Source of the DNA: Brevibacillus humidisoli
GTDB lineage: Bacteria > Bacillota > Bacilli > Brevibacillales > Brevibacillaceae
Length of the DNA stretch: 64,000 nt
Reading direction: 5' to 3'
NCBI RefSeq assembly: GCF_020923435.1
Contig: NZ_CP087263.1
Span: 3,367,970 to 3,431,969 of the forward strand
In this document: piece after piece, positions 25,950 to 34,986 of the stretch
How positions within the stretch are numbered: position 1 is the first letter of the stretch
How the letters are laid out: every line of letters begins with the position of its first letter
Position numbers and translations under genes: made by a program
The notes under the pieces: model-generated
Told to the model about the DNA's origin: nothing
The model's input: the letters and a program-made list of their open reading frames with translations, nothing else
The model's database searches: none

Positions 25950-27092
25950 GTGCTGGTTTTTGAACTTGCCATTATCCTGCTGGCAAGCAAAATCGCCGGG
26001 GATATCAGCATCAAACTAGGGCAGCCTGGTGTATTGGGCAAACTGTTGATCGGGATCATCCTCGGTCCTTCTGTGCTGGGCGTCATCACCAACACAGAGG
26101 TTCTGCACGAACTGAGCGAAATCGGGGTCATTCTACTTATGTTTTTGGCCGGTCTGGAGACAGACCTCGATGAGCTTCGCCGGAAAGGAAAGGCAGCTAG
26201 CCTCGCTGGTGTAGGAGGAATCGTCCTGCCTTTGGCGGCCGGCTATTTATTTGGAACCTGGATTGAACTAGGCTTCTATGAATCGATCTTCCTTGGTCTG
26301 CTGCTCTCTGCGACAAGTGTCAGCATTTCCGTGCAAACGCTTCGAGAGATGAACAAGCTGAAATCGGACGAAGGAACGACGATTCTCGGGGCGGCCATCA
26401 TTGACGATGTGTTGGTGGTGCTCATCCTGGCGTTTTTGATGGGGATGGCCGGCGGTGAAGAGGTTAGCTTTTCCAGTGTCTTGCTGAAAAAAGTGGTGTT
26501 CTTTGCGGCGGCGATCTTGGTCGCCTGGAAGGTGGTTCCGTGGTTAATGCGCTTTCTCGGCGGTCTGCGCACTTCGGAAACTGTTATTTCGGCCGCACTG
26601 ATTATCTGCTTCCTGTACGCGTACGTGTCGGATCTATTTGGAGTGGCGACGATCATCGGTGCCTACATTGCCGGCGTTGCGATCAGCATGACTCCGATGC
26701 AGCACGAAGTATATCAAAAGACAGAAACGATCAGTTACTCCTTTTTCGTACCTGTCTTCTTTACAAGTATCGGTGTGACTGCGGAATTCATCGGCATCGG
26801 GAACCACTGGATGACCGCTGTGATACTCAGCATTATCGCGATCCTGACCAAACTGCTTGGCTCCGGTCTGGGTGCCCGTCTGGCAGGGTTTAACACCCGC
26901 TCGTCGCTGCGAATCGGCACCGGCATGATTTCCCGCGGCGAAGTGGCATTGATCATCGCCTCTATCGGTCTGCAAGCAGAACTGCTCGCACCGTGGATGT
27001 TTACCGTTTCTGTGGTCGTTGTGCTAGCCACTACATTGGTCACACCGCCACTGCTCAAGCTGTTCTTTCGGGATGCTCCCGCTAGCGGATAA
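25950..27092 (+). CDS. CPA2 family cation:proton antiporter
   Basis: The 380-residue protein has about 12 membrane helices and CPA2 hallmarks: LGQPGVLGKLLIGIILGPSVLG (about 22-43), GVILLMFLAGLETDLDELR, and the ion-site AAIIDDVLVVLILA with adjacent aspartates (about 149-162). It exchanges Na+ or K+ for protons across the membrane. It lacks the C-terminal TrkA-N/RCK domain of Kef proteins, so it fits the NapA/GerN group. The GTG start is supported by AAAGGAAGG at a slightly long spacing. Confidence 0.9.
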   Translation: MLVFELAIILLASKIAGDISIKLGQPGVLGKLLIGIILGPSVLGVITNTEVLHELSEIGVILLMFLAGLETDLDELRRKGKAASLAGVGGIVLPLAAGYLFGTWIELGFYESIFLGLLLSATSVSISVQTLREMNKLKSDEGTTILGAAIIDDVLVVLILAFLMGMAGGEEVSFSSVLLKKVVFFAAAILVAWKVVPWLMRFLGGLRTSETVISAALIICFLYAYVSDLFGVATIIGAYIAGVAISMTPMQHEVYQKTETISYSFFVPVFFTSIGVTAEFIGIGNHWMTAVILSIIAILTKLLGSGLGARLAGFNTRSSLRIGTGMISRGEVALIIASIGLQAELLAPWMFTVSVVVVLATTLVTPPLLKLFFRDAPASG

Positions 27093-27111
27093 ATCAGGAA
27101 TCCCATAAGAG

Positions 27112-27149
27112 AGAGACTCTCCCTGCCATGCAAGCTGGGGAGAGTCTCT
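27112..27149. terminator. Terminator between the antiporter gene and yuzB
   Basis: AGAGACTCTCCC and GGGAGAGTCTCT form a perfect 12-bp stem between two convergent genes. The U tracts are weak on both sides. Confidence 0.7.
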
Positions 27150-27153
27150 GAGT

Positions 27154-27417
27154 TCAAAATGGAAAGCCGTTTTCCATCATCTCTTCCTCTTCGCGAATCT
27201 TTTGCTTGATCTTATCGAACAGCTCTTTTGGTGTCTCAGCAGCAACAAAATCACCGTTCACCAGAGCAAATGGCGTCATGTAGCATTCTCCGCAGTGACC
27301 CAGACATCCGTATTCCAACACGTCTGCATCCAATTCCGGGTCGTTCTCCAACCATTCCACCACTTCTTTTGAGTAAGAGGACACATTGCTTGCACAGAAT
27401 TCAACTAACGGCTTCAT
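27154..27417 (-). CDS. yuzB: YuzB family protein (DUF1450)
   Basis: The 87-residue protein has the thioredoxin-like ferredoxin fold cysteines C8 in VEFCASNV and a later EYGCLGHCGECYMTPFALVNG, the conserved DUF1450 block. A role in iron-sulfur or redox chemistry is suspected only. It is followed within the window by the divergent yutJ, as in B. subtilis. Confidence 0.9.
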   Translation of the reverse strand: MKPLVEFCASNVSSYSKEVVEWLENDPELDADVLEYGCLGHCGECYMTPFALVNGDFVAAETPKELFDKIKQKIREEEEMMENGFPF

Positions 27418-27619
27418 ACTTTTTCCACCTGACTTTCTTTAACCGTTCCTTATATATTGTAACTCGTCAACGGGAAAAAATCAGCGAAGAAATAGGTCAC
27501 AACGCGTTCTCCTGCATGTTATGGAAAAGACTAGATAAAAGATAACACTTGCATTTTTGCCATGAAGAGACTAAAAATAGAATGGGTATTAAATTCGGAT
27601 AGGAAAGGAATAGACTATC

Positions 27620-28687
27620 ATGAAACGAGTCGTTATTCTCGGGGGCGGTTACGGTGGATTGCGCATCACAGAGCGTATTCTCTCTCCCGATCTTCCAGAT
27701 GATGTGTTTGTCACACTGGTCGATCGCATGCCGTTTCATGGGCTAAAGACAGAATACTATGCCCTTGCCGCCGGAACAGAACCAGAATCGGCAATTCGTG
27801 TCGCTTTTCCCAATGATCCCCGGTTGGACATCAAATACGGTGAAGTAACGGGCATCAAGCTGGATAAACAGTTGATAGTATTTGCCAATGGAGATGTCCT
27901 GCCCTATGACTGGCTGGTGATTGCACTCGGATGTGAGGACCGCTACCACAATATCCCTGGTGCAGATGAATACACTCACTCCATCCAGACGTTGGAGGCA
28001 ACGCGCAGAACCTATGCAGCTGTAAACAATGTGAAACCGTATGGACAAGTAACGATCGTCGGTGGCGGATTGAGTGGTGTGGAGATGGCATCGGAGCTGA
28101 GAGAAAGCCGTCCCGACTTGAACATTCGGATTCTCGACAGGGGAGAAAGCATCCTCAGCCCTTTCCCACGTAAACTGCAGCACTACGCCTCCCAATGGTT
28201 CATCGAGCATGATGTGGAGCTTGTCTCACTCGCTCAGGTGAACCGTGTCGAACCAGGAATCGTCCACAATCATGACCAAGAGATAACGACAGATGTTATC
28301 GTCTGGACTGCCGGCATCCAGGCAAATCGCATCGTTCGCGATTTGCCAGTGGAACAAGATAACAGCGGACGTGTGATGCTCAACCAATATCATCAGATTC
28401 CCAGTCATCCCAATGTTTTCGTGGTTGGAGACTGTGCCAGTCTGCCGTTTGCGCCAAGCGCACAACTAGCCGAGGCGCAAGGTGACCAGATCGCGGTCGT
28501 GCTGAAAGCAGGCCTAACCGGTGCCGATTATCCGGCTGCATTGCCCAAGATCAAGCTGAAAGGCGTACTGGGTTCGCTTGGCAAGAAAGAAGGATTTGGT
28601 GTGATGGGAAAAGTCTCCCTCGTTGGCCAGATGCCTCGTGTAATGAAAAGCGGAGTGCTTTGGATGTACAAGAAACATCTAGGCTAA
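27620..28687 (+). CDS. yutJ: NADH dehydrogenase-like flavoprotein YutJ
   Basis: The 355-residue protein has the FAD motif VVILGGGYGGLRITERIL at residues 4-21, NAD motif VTIVGGGLSGVEMASEL (about 148-164) and NVFVVGDCASLPFAPSAQLAEAQG. It belongs to the type II NADH dehydrogenase group but is a paralogue of the window's other copy. It starts behind AGGAAAGGAATAG. A quinone or other acceptor is possible; the substrate is not known. Confidence 0.9.
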   Translation: MKRVVILGGGYGGLRITERILSPDLPDDVFVTLVDRMPFHGLKTEYYALAAGTEPESAIRVAFPNDPRLDIKYGEVTGIKLDKQLIVFANGDVLPYDWLVIALGCEDRYHNIPGADEYTHSIQTLEATRRTYAAVNNVKPYGQVTIVGGGLSGVEMASELRESRPDLNIRILDRGESILSPFPRKLQHYASQWFIEHDVELVSLAQVNRVEPGIVHNHDQEITTDVIVWTAGIQANRIVRDLPVEQDNSGRVMLNQYHQIPSHPNVFVVGDCASLPFAPSAQLAEAQGDQIAVVLKAGLTGADYPAALPKIKLKGVLGSLGKKEGFGVMGKVSLVGQMPRVMKSGVLWMYKKHLG

Positions 28688-28722
28688 TCTCGGACACCTC
28701 CAAGCTGACAGGTTCACATGAC

Positions 28723-28757
28723 AAAAAAGATGGGCAGGATAACCTCCCATCTTTTTT
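28723..28757 (+). terminator. Terminator of yutJ, bidirectional
   Basis: AAAAAAGATGGG and CCCATCTTTTTT form a 12-bp stem with an 11-base loop, giving a U tract on both strands. It also suits the convergent 28779-29120 gene. Confidence 0.88.
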
Positions 28758-28778
28758 ACGTTCAAAGAGAGTTCTATT

Positions 28779-29120
28779 TTATCGCTTCGTGATCCGCAGC
28801 ACGGGTATGCGTCGTACGTCGTACGTTCCCTTCAGAATGTTCTCGTCGATGACATGAAGCTTGAGCATACTGGATATTTTTGAAGGATCTGACTTGGACA
28901 ACATTTTCCAGATACCAGGATCAGGCAGAGCAGCGTAAAGACGCTCATCATCGTAATCGCGCCGCTCCTGGTAGGTCACACTCATCCGATAGTCGTCCAG
29001 CTCAACTTTGGCAGCAACAGGGTACCGGGCAAGAATCTTCGTGCGAAGTTGTTCCAACTCATCTTCTACTTGTTTTTGCAATTCTCTTAGTTCGTACATA
29101 CGGGCAACCAGTTCCTCCAT
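28779..29120 (-). CDS. Hypothetical protein with N-terminal coiled coil
   Basis: The 113-residue protein begins with a coiled coil (MEELVARMYELRELQKQVED and on, residues 1-30), then a mixed domain with KVELDDYRMSVTYQERRDYDDERLY and IWKMLSKSDPSKISSMLKL. The start at 29120 lies eight bases behind GGAGG. I recognise no family; the pattern recalls small phage-like proteins, but nothing around it is phage. Confidence 0.65.
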   Translation of the reverse strand: MEELVARMYELRELQKQVEDELEQLRTKILARYPVAAKVELDDYRMSVTYQERRDYDDERLYAALPDPGIWKMLSKSDPSKISSMLKLHVIDENILKGTYDVRRIPVLRITKR

Positions 29121-29203
29121 CGGCAACGCCTCCTCCCATGTTCATCAGCTAGTTTATGTGCTCCAAACGGAAATAGAACACTACCCTAGCCAGAGCATAG
29201 GGA

Positions 29204-29614
29204 TTAGATAAAACCCTTGCCGAGTTGCGGCTTCTTTTGCCCTGTATCATGGAGCCAGTCGCCTCCATCGATTCGCGGAAGTCCCAATCGATCCACCTTT
29301 TCCTGGCTCCAGATGTACACAAAGAAGCCCTCTGGATGCAGGATACGCTCGTATTCATTGTCTGGATGTCCCGGACCAACGTAATCCTCCCACTCATCCA
29401 GCGGCTTCAGTGCCTCAGTCGATACGGTCAACAAATCACCGGTTACCAGTCCTTCCTCAGCAGGGTCCCAGACCAAGGCGGGATAGCTGCCAACACGATA
29501 CAACCGTCCATGCAGCTGATACCTTTTTGTGGTGATAACATATGGTGCTACGATCGAATGACTTTCTCCGCCTATACGCAACGTACCATATACAAACAGC
29601 CTGATCTTGTCCAT
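29204..29614 (-). CDS. Gamma-glutamylcyclotransferase-like protein (AIG2/YtfP fold)
   Basis: The 136-residue protein has the fold's opening FVYGTLRIGGESHSIV (about 6-21), GRLYRVGSYPALVWD and LKPLDEWEDYVGPGHPDNEYERI, with the acidic residue in the DEWED turn that serves as catalytic glutamate in the family. It may release 5-oxoproline from gamma-glutamyl compounds. The start follows AAGGGAGGGG. Confidence 0.85.
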   Translation of the reverse strand: MDKIRLFVYGTLRIGGESHSIVAPYVITTKRYQLHGRLYRVGSYPALVWDPAEEGLVTGDLLTVSTEALKPLDEWEDYVGPGHPDNEYERILHPEGFFVYIWSQEKVDRLGLPRIDGGDWLHDTGQKKPQLGKGFI

Positions 29615-29694
29615 GCTCCCCTCCCTTTCTAGATCCGGCACTAGTATTTGCCCTCGATACGTAAAATGGCTGCCCTCCGGCAGCCACCTTTTTC

Positions 29695-30003
29695 TTACGC
29701 TTCGTTTGCAGACAACCCCAATCCTTCCAGCTTTTTATAAATGTCTTTTAGCTTGGGGTTGCCTTCTCCGACAATTTCCCCGGAAATTACGACAAGCGGG
29801 TACCATAAGTCCTCACCGACGATCCGCTCTGCCCAGCTTTTGTCTTCTTCTGTCACTGCTTGCTGAAAATCACAATAGCGGACTTCACAGATATTCTCAC
29901 CGTACTTCCTGGCTAATGCTGCTCTCAACCATTCCGCCGTCTCTTTTGCCGATGGCAGGTTCACACAGCTGGCACACAACTGCTCCGTTCCGTATACAGT
30001 CAC
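29695..30003 (-). CDS. yuzD: YuzD family thioredoxin-like protein (DUF1462)
   Basis: The 102-residue protein has a redox-type CASC motif at residues 10-13 (TEQLCASCVNLPSAKETAEW) and a proline-containing YPLVVISGEIVGEGNP, the thioredoxin-fold pattern of DUF1462. The GTG start at 30003 is the only one that fits, though AAGGAGGAGG is about 18 bases upstream, longer than usual. It is a predicted disulfide oxidoreductase. Confidence 0.88.
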   Translation of the reverse strand: MTVYGTEQLCASCVNLPSAKETAEWLRAALARKYGENICEVRYCDFQQAVTEEDKSWAERIVGEDLWYPLVVISGEIVGEGNPKLKDIYKKLEGLGLSANEA

Positions 30004-30102
30004 CTCTACCCCACCGAAACGACCTCCTCCTTATGGAGAAAGCTGCCGCTGTTCTCTCCTTGACAGTCAACCTTGGCAGTCCATTCTCCGAGTACTTGTT
30101 CG

Positions 30103-31236
30103 TCAGGCAAGCGCCTGTTCCAGATCATCGATCAAGTCCTGTACATCCTCAATGCCTACCGAAATGCGGACCAGACCGTCGGTAATCCCCAGTTCCTGCC
30201 GTCTCTCTGGCGGGATGGAGGCATGTGTCATTCGTGCGGGTACGCTGATTAAGCTCTCAACCGCTCCGAGTGATTCGGCCAGCGTAAAATACTTTACTTT
30301 GGCCAGCACACTTTCCGCACGCTCTCCGCTGCCGACGTCAAATGAAATCATACCGCCGAATCCGCGTGCTTGACGCTTGGCCAGTTCGTGCCCGGGATGG
30401 CTGGGCAAACCAGGATAATTGACCCGGTTGATGTCGTTTCTCTCTGCCAGCCACTTGGCAAGCGTTCTAGTATTGGCCTCATGTTCCTCCATCCGGATTC
30501 CCAGCGTTTTCATCCCCCTGAGCAGAAGCCAGGAATCTTGCGGACCCAAGACAGCGCCAATCGAGTTTTGCAAGAAGTGCAAGTCTTCGCCAAGCTGAGG
30601 ATCTTTGGTTACCGCCAATCCGGCTACAACGTCACTGTGCCCGCCCAGGTACTTGGTCGCACTGTGGTAGACGATATCGGCACCTAGATCGAGCGGATTC
30701 TGCCAGTACGGTGTCATAAAGGTATTATCGACAACGAGCAGCACTCCTTTTTCTTTGGCGATGCCGGCTACCGCTTCGATATCGCTCACTTTGAGCAGCG
30801 GGTTGGTCGGTGTCTCCAGAATAATCGCACGTGTCTGGGGCTGAATCGCCTGCTTGACTGCTTCCAGATCACTGGTATCAACGTACGTCACTTCCAGCCC
30901 GAGACGGGTGAAGACGCGTGTAATGACTCGATACGTCCCCCCGTAAACGTCGTCGCCAACCACGAGGTGATCTCCTTTGTTAAACAAAGACAAGATGGTC
31001 GATAGCGCCGCCATACCCGAGCCGAAAGCAAAGCCGCGACTACCGCCCTCTACTTCCGCGATATAGGTTTCCAACGCATGTCGGGTCGGATTGCCGGTAC
31101 GGGAGTACTCAAATCCCTTGTGCTTACCGATCGCTTCTTGCTTATAGGTACTGACCTGGTAAATGGGGACGACAACAGCTCCTGTCTGAGCGTCACCGTC
31201 TATTCCACCGTGAATCAACTTTGTTTTTAGCCGCAT
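30103..31236 (-). CDS. mccB: Cystathionine gamma-lyase/homocysteine gamma-lyase, MccB type
   Basis: The 377-residue PLP enzyme of the Cys/Met metabolism family has YSRTGNPTRHALE (about 46-58), VVDNTFMTPYWQNPL and the PLP lysine in VYHSATKYLGGHSDV (about 196). It cleaves cystathionine to cysteine, 2-oxobutyrate and ammonia. It starts one base after the mccA stop, so the two are translated together and form the reverse transsulfuration route from homocysteine to cysteine. Confidence 0.92.
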   Translation of the reverse strand: MRLKTKLIHGGIDGDAQTGAVVVPIYQVSTYKQEAIGKHKGFEYSRTGNPTRHALETYIAEVEGGSRGFAFGSGMAALSTILSLFNKGDHLVVGDDVYGGTYRVITRVFTRLGLEVTYVDTSDLEAVKQAIQPQTRAIILETPTNPLLKVSDIEAVAGIAKEKGVLLVVDNTFMTPYWQNPLDLGADIVYHSATKYLGGHSDVVAGLAVTKDPQLGEDLHFLQNSIGAVLGPQDSWLLLRGMKTLGIRMEEHEANTRTLAKWLAERNDINRVNYPGLPSHPGHELAKRQARGFGGMISFDVGSGERAESVLAKVKYFTLAESLGAVESLISVPARMTHASIPPERRQELGITDGLVRISVGIEDVQDLIDDLEQALA

Positions 31237-31237
31237 C

Positions 31238-32161
31238 TCAGATCCCTCCCTGATAAATTTTTTTACTCAAATAGCGCTCGCTGCTGTCGGGGAAGATGGT
31301 CACAATATTCGTCCCCGGCTCTGCCTGTTTTGCTTCTCGCAGAGCAGCTGCCATCGCTGCACCCGAAGAACTGCCCACCAGCAGCCCCTCTTTTGCTGCC
31401 AGCTGCTTGACCAAATCAAACGATTCTACATCCTCAATCGTATAAATGGCGTCAAAATACGTCGTATCCATAAATACAGGCAAGAATTCCATACCGATTC
31501 CTTCCGCCTTGTGCGGCCCTGGCTCGCCCCCGTTTAGGATCGACCCCTCCGGCTCGACAATGACCGTCTTTACCGCCGGGTTTTTCCCCTTTAGATAGCG
31601 AGCTGCCCCCATAAATGTTCCACCTGACCCGGCACCAGCCACGAACACATGCACCTGTCCGTCCATCTGCTCCCAGATCTCCGGGCCAGTCGTCTTGTAG
31701 TGTGCCTCGGGATTGGCCGAATTGGCGAATTGCTGTGGTACATACGAATCAGGGATCGTGGCAGCCAGTTCCTTGGCTTTTGCAATAGCCCCTTTGATAC
31801 CCTGCTCCGTAGGCGTATTGACTACTTCCGCTCCCAGCGCACGCATCAGTTCCTGTTTTTCTTCGGAAAACTTCTCGGGCACACAGAAAATGACCCGATA
31901 GCCGGTGCCAACCGCTGCAAGCGCCACCCCAATGCCGGTATTGCCCGCAGTCGGTTCAATAATTGTGCCGCCTGGCTTCAGTTCACCGCTCTCCTCTGCA
32001 GCACGAATCAATTCCAATCCCAAACGGTCCTTCACACTGCCGCCAGGGTTGTAAAACTCCAGCTTGGCAAACAGCCGGACTCCTTCGGGAAGTGGAAACT
32101 GAGTTAGTTCCACAATGGGAGTGTTCCCGATCAGTTCTTTTACATTGCGATAGACATTCAC
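31238..32161 (-). CDS. mccA: O-acetylserine-dependent cystathionine beta-synthase, MccA type
   Basis: The 307-residue PLP enzyme has the lysine in EFYNPGGSVKDRLG (about 41-45), TAGNTGIGVA, the GAGSGGTFMGAARYLK phosphate loop region and SSGAAMAAALREA. It resembles cysteine synthase, but the operon with mccB points to MccA, which joins homocysteine and O-acetylserine. I set the start at GTG 32161, with GAGGGAT six bases before; length then equals B. subtilis MccA. No S-box or clear CymR site was seen upstream. Confidence 0.88.
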   Translation of the reverse strand: MNVYRNVKELIGNTPIVELTQFPLPEGVRLFAKLEFYNPGGSVKDRLGLELIRAAEESGELKPGGTIIEPTAGNTGIGVALAAVGTGYRVIFCVPEKFSEEKQELMRALGAEVVNTPTEQGIKGAIAKAKELAATIPDSYVPQQFANSANPEAHYKTTGPEIWEQMDGQVHVFVAGAGSGGTFMGAARYLKGKNPAVKTVIVEPEGSILNGGEPGPHKAEGIGMEFLPVFMDTTYFDAIYTIEDVESFDLVKQLAAKEGLLVGSSSGAAMAAALREAKQAEPGTNIVTIFPDSSERYLSKKIYQGGI

Positions 32162-32442
32162 TTCTTTATCCCTCGTTTCCCATGATGAAAGGTAGTACAA
32201 CTCCGCTAATCGGACAACAGGCAGGTTGATCTGTCTCCGCTTCTTCCTTTAATGCTATACGATTGGCCGCAAACTGTCCACATACGGACTTGCAGTGAGC
32301 AAAGTGCACGAAGCCGTGGATTTCTGAGGTCAACACGAGTATAATAAAGGTATGTAAGACAACAAAATGGCTGATCCCCTTTTCTGTGTGCTCCTCTTGC
32401 GAGTGACAGAAGGGGTTCCATACAAAAAAGGAGTGATCGAAC

Positions 32443-32670
32443 ATGACCATTATGGATCAAGTGGAAGAAGTATTGGATAAACTTCGTCCGTTCCTGCAGC
32501 GCGATGGTGGTGACGTCGAGCTGGTCGATGTGGAAGACGGAATCGTTAAACTGCGCCTTATGGGAGCATGCGGCAGCTGCCCTTCCTCCACCATCACCCT
32601 GAAAGCGGGTATCGAGCGGGCGCTGTTTGAAGAAGTACCTGGCGTCAAAGAAGTCCAACAAGTATTTTAA
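32443..32670 (+). CDS. yutI: NifU-like Fe-S scaffold protein YutI
   Basis: The 75-residue protein is a single NifU C-terminal domain with the cluster-binding CGSC at residues 43-46 ([20 protein letters not shown]). It carries 4Fe-4S clusters to target proteins. The start follows AAAGGAG. Position before yutH matches B. subtilis. Confidence 0.94.
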   Translation: MTIMDQVEEVLDKLRPFLQRDGGDVELVDVEDGIVKLRLMGACGSCPSSTITLKAGIERALFEEVPGVKEVQQVF

Positions 32671-32692
32671 ACCATCATACTCAGTATGTGTC

Positions 32693-32727
32693 AAAACCCC
32701 TTTTTCCTATGGCGAAGAAGGGGTTTT
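32693..32727. terminator. Terminator of yutI
   Basis: AAAACCCCTT and AAGGGGTTTT form a 10-bp stem, then CCTTTTT. On the other strand it overlaps the stop codon of the alpha/beta hydrolase gene and also ends in a U run, so it can serve both convergent genes. Confidence 0.85.
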
Positions 32728-33690
32728 CCTTTTTCCTCCGTCTCCTTGGCTCCATTGTTCATCGGGTCTGTCCTGTACGCTCCGCTCCAAAAAGGAAAGG
32801 ACGCGTTCCGTATATTCCTCCGGGTATGCGGCATAACTGCGTACGTGGCCGGTGCCGGGAACAAGCCACATCTCAGCACACGGATGGTTGATCGTCTCCA
32901 GCAGCCGACAGCTATCCTGAAAGGGCACCGTCTCGTCACCCGTCCCGTGAATCAAAAGGACAGGTCGAGGAGCTAGTCCCGCTGCTGAGCGATACGGCTG
33001 GACGCTGCGTGGGTTGGCGCGCAGCAGCAGCGGAATCAGTGTGAGAATAATCATGTTGAACGGAAAGTGAGGCAACCCCGTCCAGTGCGGCAGGTTTTCC
33101 TGCAGATAGTCCCAAAGGGAGTAGAAAGGAGAATCAGCTACCACTGCTTTGACCCGATGATCCACTCCCGCAACCAGCAGAGACGTAGCCGCTCCCATAG
33201 AAAACCCAATGAGCGCGATCTGCTGCTGCGGATAGTGATGGCTGACATAATCAATCGCCCCGAGCAGATCGCGCTGTTCATACAATCCTACCGTTGTTAC
33301 TTCTCCTTCCGACAAACCGGCATTGCGGAAATCAAACATGAGGATGTCGTATCCCTTCGCCAAAAGCCTGCTGGCCAGAGAAAGCGCAGGCAGATGCGGC
33401 TCCAATCTATTCTGTCCATATCCATGGGCGAAGATCAGTGTGCAGCCGTTGTTTTTCACACCATTGTCATCTGCGCTGATATACCAACCACTCAGCAAAA
33501 TCTTGTGATCTTGACTGGGAAAGAGAACCGTCTGATAGCTGGCCATACCGAACCTTTCCGGCTCCATACTGATTGGTTTGCGAGGCGGATGCGTCAGTCT
33601 CCAGCCGACGGTAAGTGCAATTCCGATCACCGCTCCCGCTCCCAGTACCAAGACGACTGCTGCTGCACTTATGAGCACCCAAACCATCAC
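32707..33690 (-). CDS. Membrane-anchored alpha/beta hydrolase
   Basis: The protein of about 327 residues has one N-terminal membrane helix (about 3-27) and an alpha/beta hydrolase domain with FAHGYGQNR oxyanion region, nucleophile serine in GFSMGAATS (about 165), acid in HGTGDETVPF and histidine in PGTGHVRSY. It belongs to the YqkD/BAAT-like esterase group with unknown substrate, with the active domain either outside or inside the membrane. The start is uncertain: GTG 33690 or ATG 33687, both 10-13 bases after GGAGGAAGGGG. It follows yutH closely. Confidence 0.85.
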   Translation of the reverse strand: MMVWVLISAAAVVLVLGAGAVIGIALTVGWRLTHPPRKPISMEPERFGMASYQTVLFPSQDHKILLSGWYISADDNGVKNNGCTLIFAHGYGQNRLEPHLPALSLASRLLAKGYDILMFDFRNAGLSEGEVTTVGLYEQRDLLGAIDYVSHHYPQQQIALIGFSMGAATSLLVAGVDHRVKAVVADSPFYSLWDYLQENLPHWTGLPHFPFNMIILTLIPLLLRANPRSVQPYRSAAGLAPRPVLLIHGTGDETVPFQDSCRLLETINHPCAEMWLVPGTGHVRSYAAYPEEYTERVLSFLERSVQDRPDEQWSQGDGGKRKTPSSP

Positions 33691-33716
33691 TGTTGTTGAA
33701 CCCCTTCCTCCATACA

Positions 33717-34808
33717 CTAGCCCGTCTTCGCTGCTGTCGCGGCCTCAACTGTTCCTTCTGCTTTCCTCCCTCGCCACAGCCAGTCGATGGGACGGATCCG
33801 GACGCCAAAGCGTTCTTCTATCACCGACGGAAAGTCGCGTACTGCATCTCCTAGCGTGAGCAGTTCTTCATCCAACTGTTCCTGCCATTCGTGATCATCC
33901 CATTGTTCTCGTCCCTGCAGATCAAGCCGATCATACATCTCAGCATACCGCAAAAAACGCCCCGGGAACAGCAGCAGTGCATAAATCACAGCATATTCTG
34001 CCTCCTGAAGAGCAGATACACTGTTGTACCCTTCCAGAAACGAACTCACTCGCTCCGGATGCCATCCATGCAAGCGAATATCCGCTTTCAGCCATTGTCC
34101 GATGTCACGAGTCCGCATGTCAAAAACCCAAGCGTATTGACCGGACACGAAGCGGGATCCGTCCTCATCAAACAGGACAAACCCGTGATCAAAGTTTTGG
34201 TAGGCCACTCTACCGTATTTGACCGTCTCTTTCGCTACTTTTTGATAACCGCAGTCGTTTAAATACTGGATCGCCGTGTCGCCCAGGTGGTGAACATACG
34301 TATACGTCGTTAGCAGGTGTTCATCAATCGGTGTAATCTCCCTGCCGTTTTCTTCAATCTGGTCCCGATAGGATTCGTAACGACGCAATCGTTTTCTCCA
34401 CATCGAGGGCCATCCCCCCAACGAACGAAACTGCGGGAAAAATAACTCCCCTTTCACTGTGGCCGTCGCCTGATGAAACTCAGCAATCGTTTGACCGGTA
34501 ACAAAAGGGAGATTATCAGGGGTTGCCTCTCGAACCGCTGGCTGTACATAATACAGATCTCCTCCATTTTGCACGTGCCGCTTGCCGAGCAGGGTCTCGG
34601 AAAACGACAGCGGACGGAGGTTGGGGACTGCTTCCACATGGCGGCTTACGAGCTCAATCAGTCTCTGTTTCTGCCGATAGGCGGCAGGACATGAGTATAA
34701 ATAGTATAGACCGCGATCCGTTTGTAAAACAGTCTGCGCTCCCCTTTGCTGTTGATCGTAGATGGTAATCCCGAATTCATCTTGAAGGATTGTCCGTATG
34801 CGCTCCAT
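33717..34808 (-). CDS. yutH: Spore coat-associated protein YutH
   Basis: The 363-residue protein belongs to the CotS/YutH kinase-like family: LQTDRGLYYLYSCP near residue 30, FVTGQTIAEFHQATA, YQNFDHGFVLFDEDG and a modified phosphotransferase core that lacks a clear catalytic HxDxxxxN set. It probably joins the inner spore coat rather than acting as a kinase. A CATACAAT element 39 bp upstream matches the SigE -10 box, fitting mother-cell expression. The hydrolase gene follows 26 bp downstream. Confidence 0.87.
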   Translation of the reverse strand: MERIRTILQDEFGITIYDQQQRGAQTVLQTDRGLYYLYSCPAAYRQKQRLIELVSRHVEAVPNLRPLSFSETLLGKRHVQNGGDLYYVQPAVREATPDNLPFVTGQTIAEFHQATATVKGELFFPQFRSLGGWPSMWRKRLRRYESYRDQIEENGREITPIDEHLLTTYTYVHHLGDTAIQYLNDCGYQKVAKETVKYGRVAYQNFDHGFVLFDEDGSRFVSGQYAWVFDMRTRDIGQWLKADIRLHGWHPERVSSFLEGYNSVSALQEAEYAVIYALLLFPGRFLRYAEMYDRLDLQGREQWDDHEWQEQLDEELLTLGDAVRDFPSVIEERFGVRIRPIDWLWRGRKAEGTVEAATAAKTG

Positions 34809-34846
34809 CACTCTTTCCTCCCTTCAACACCTGCACATGCTAAGGT

Positions 34847-34854
34847 ATTGTATG
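34847..34854 (-). promoter_or_regulatory. SigE-like -10 element of yutH
   Basis: CATACAAT on the minus strand equals the SigE -10 consensus. The -35 region 14-15 bases upstream is poor. Only the -10 match and the gene's sporulation role support the call. Confidence 0.45.
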
Positions 34855-34986
34855 TAGGAGAGTCGGGATAGGTGCCTATACAAACGTCGTACATTTTTTT
34901 GGTATCCATATCGGATTGGGATAGCGTGACCGATGTTCGGCAGATAATAGTGCTTGTACCGCTGAGGAGGAAGGAGACTGGTCAGA

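Noticed and set aside
32162-32442. S-box or T-box leader before mccA
   Set aside because: I looked for the conserved cores and saw neither, nor a terminator/antiterminator pair.
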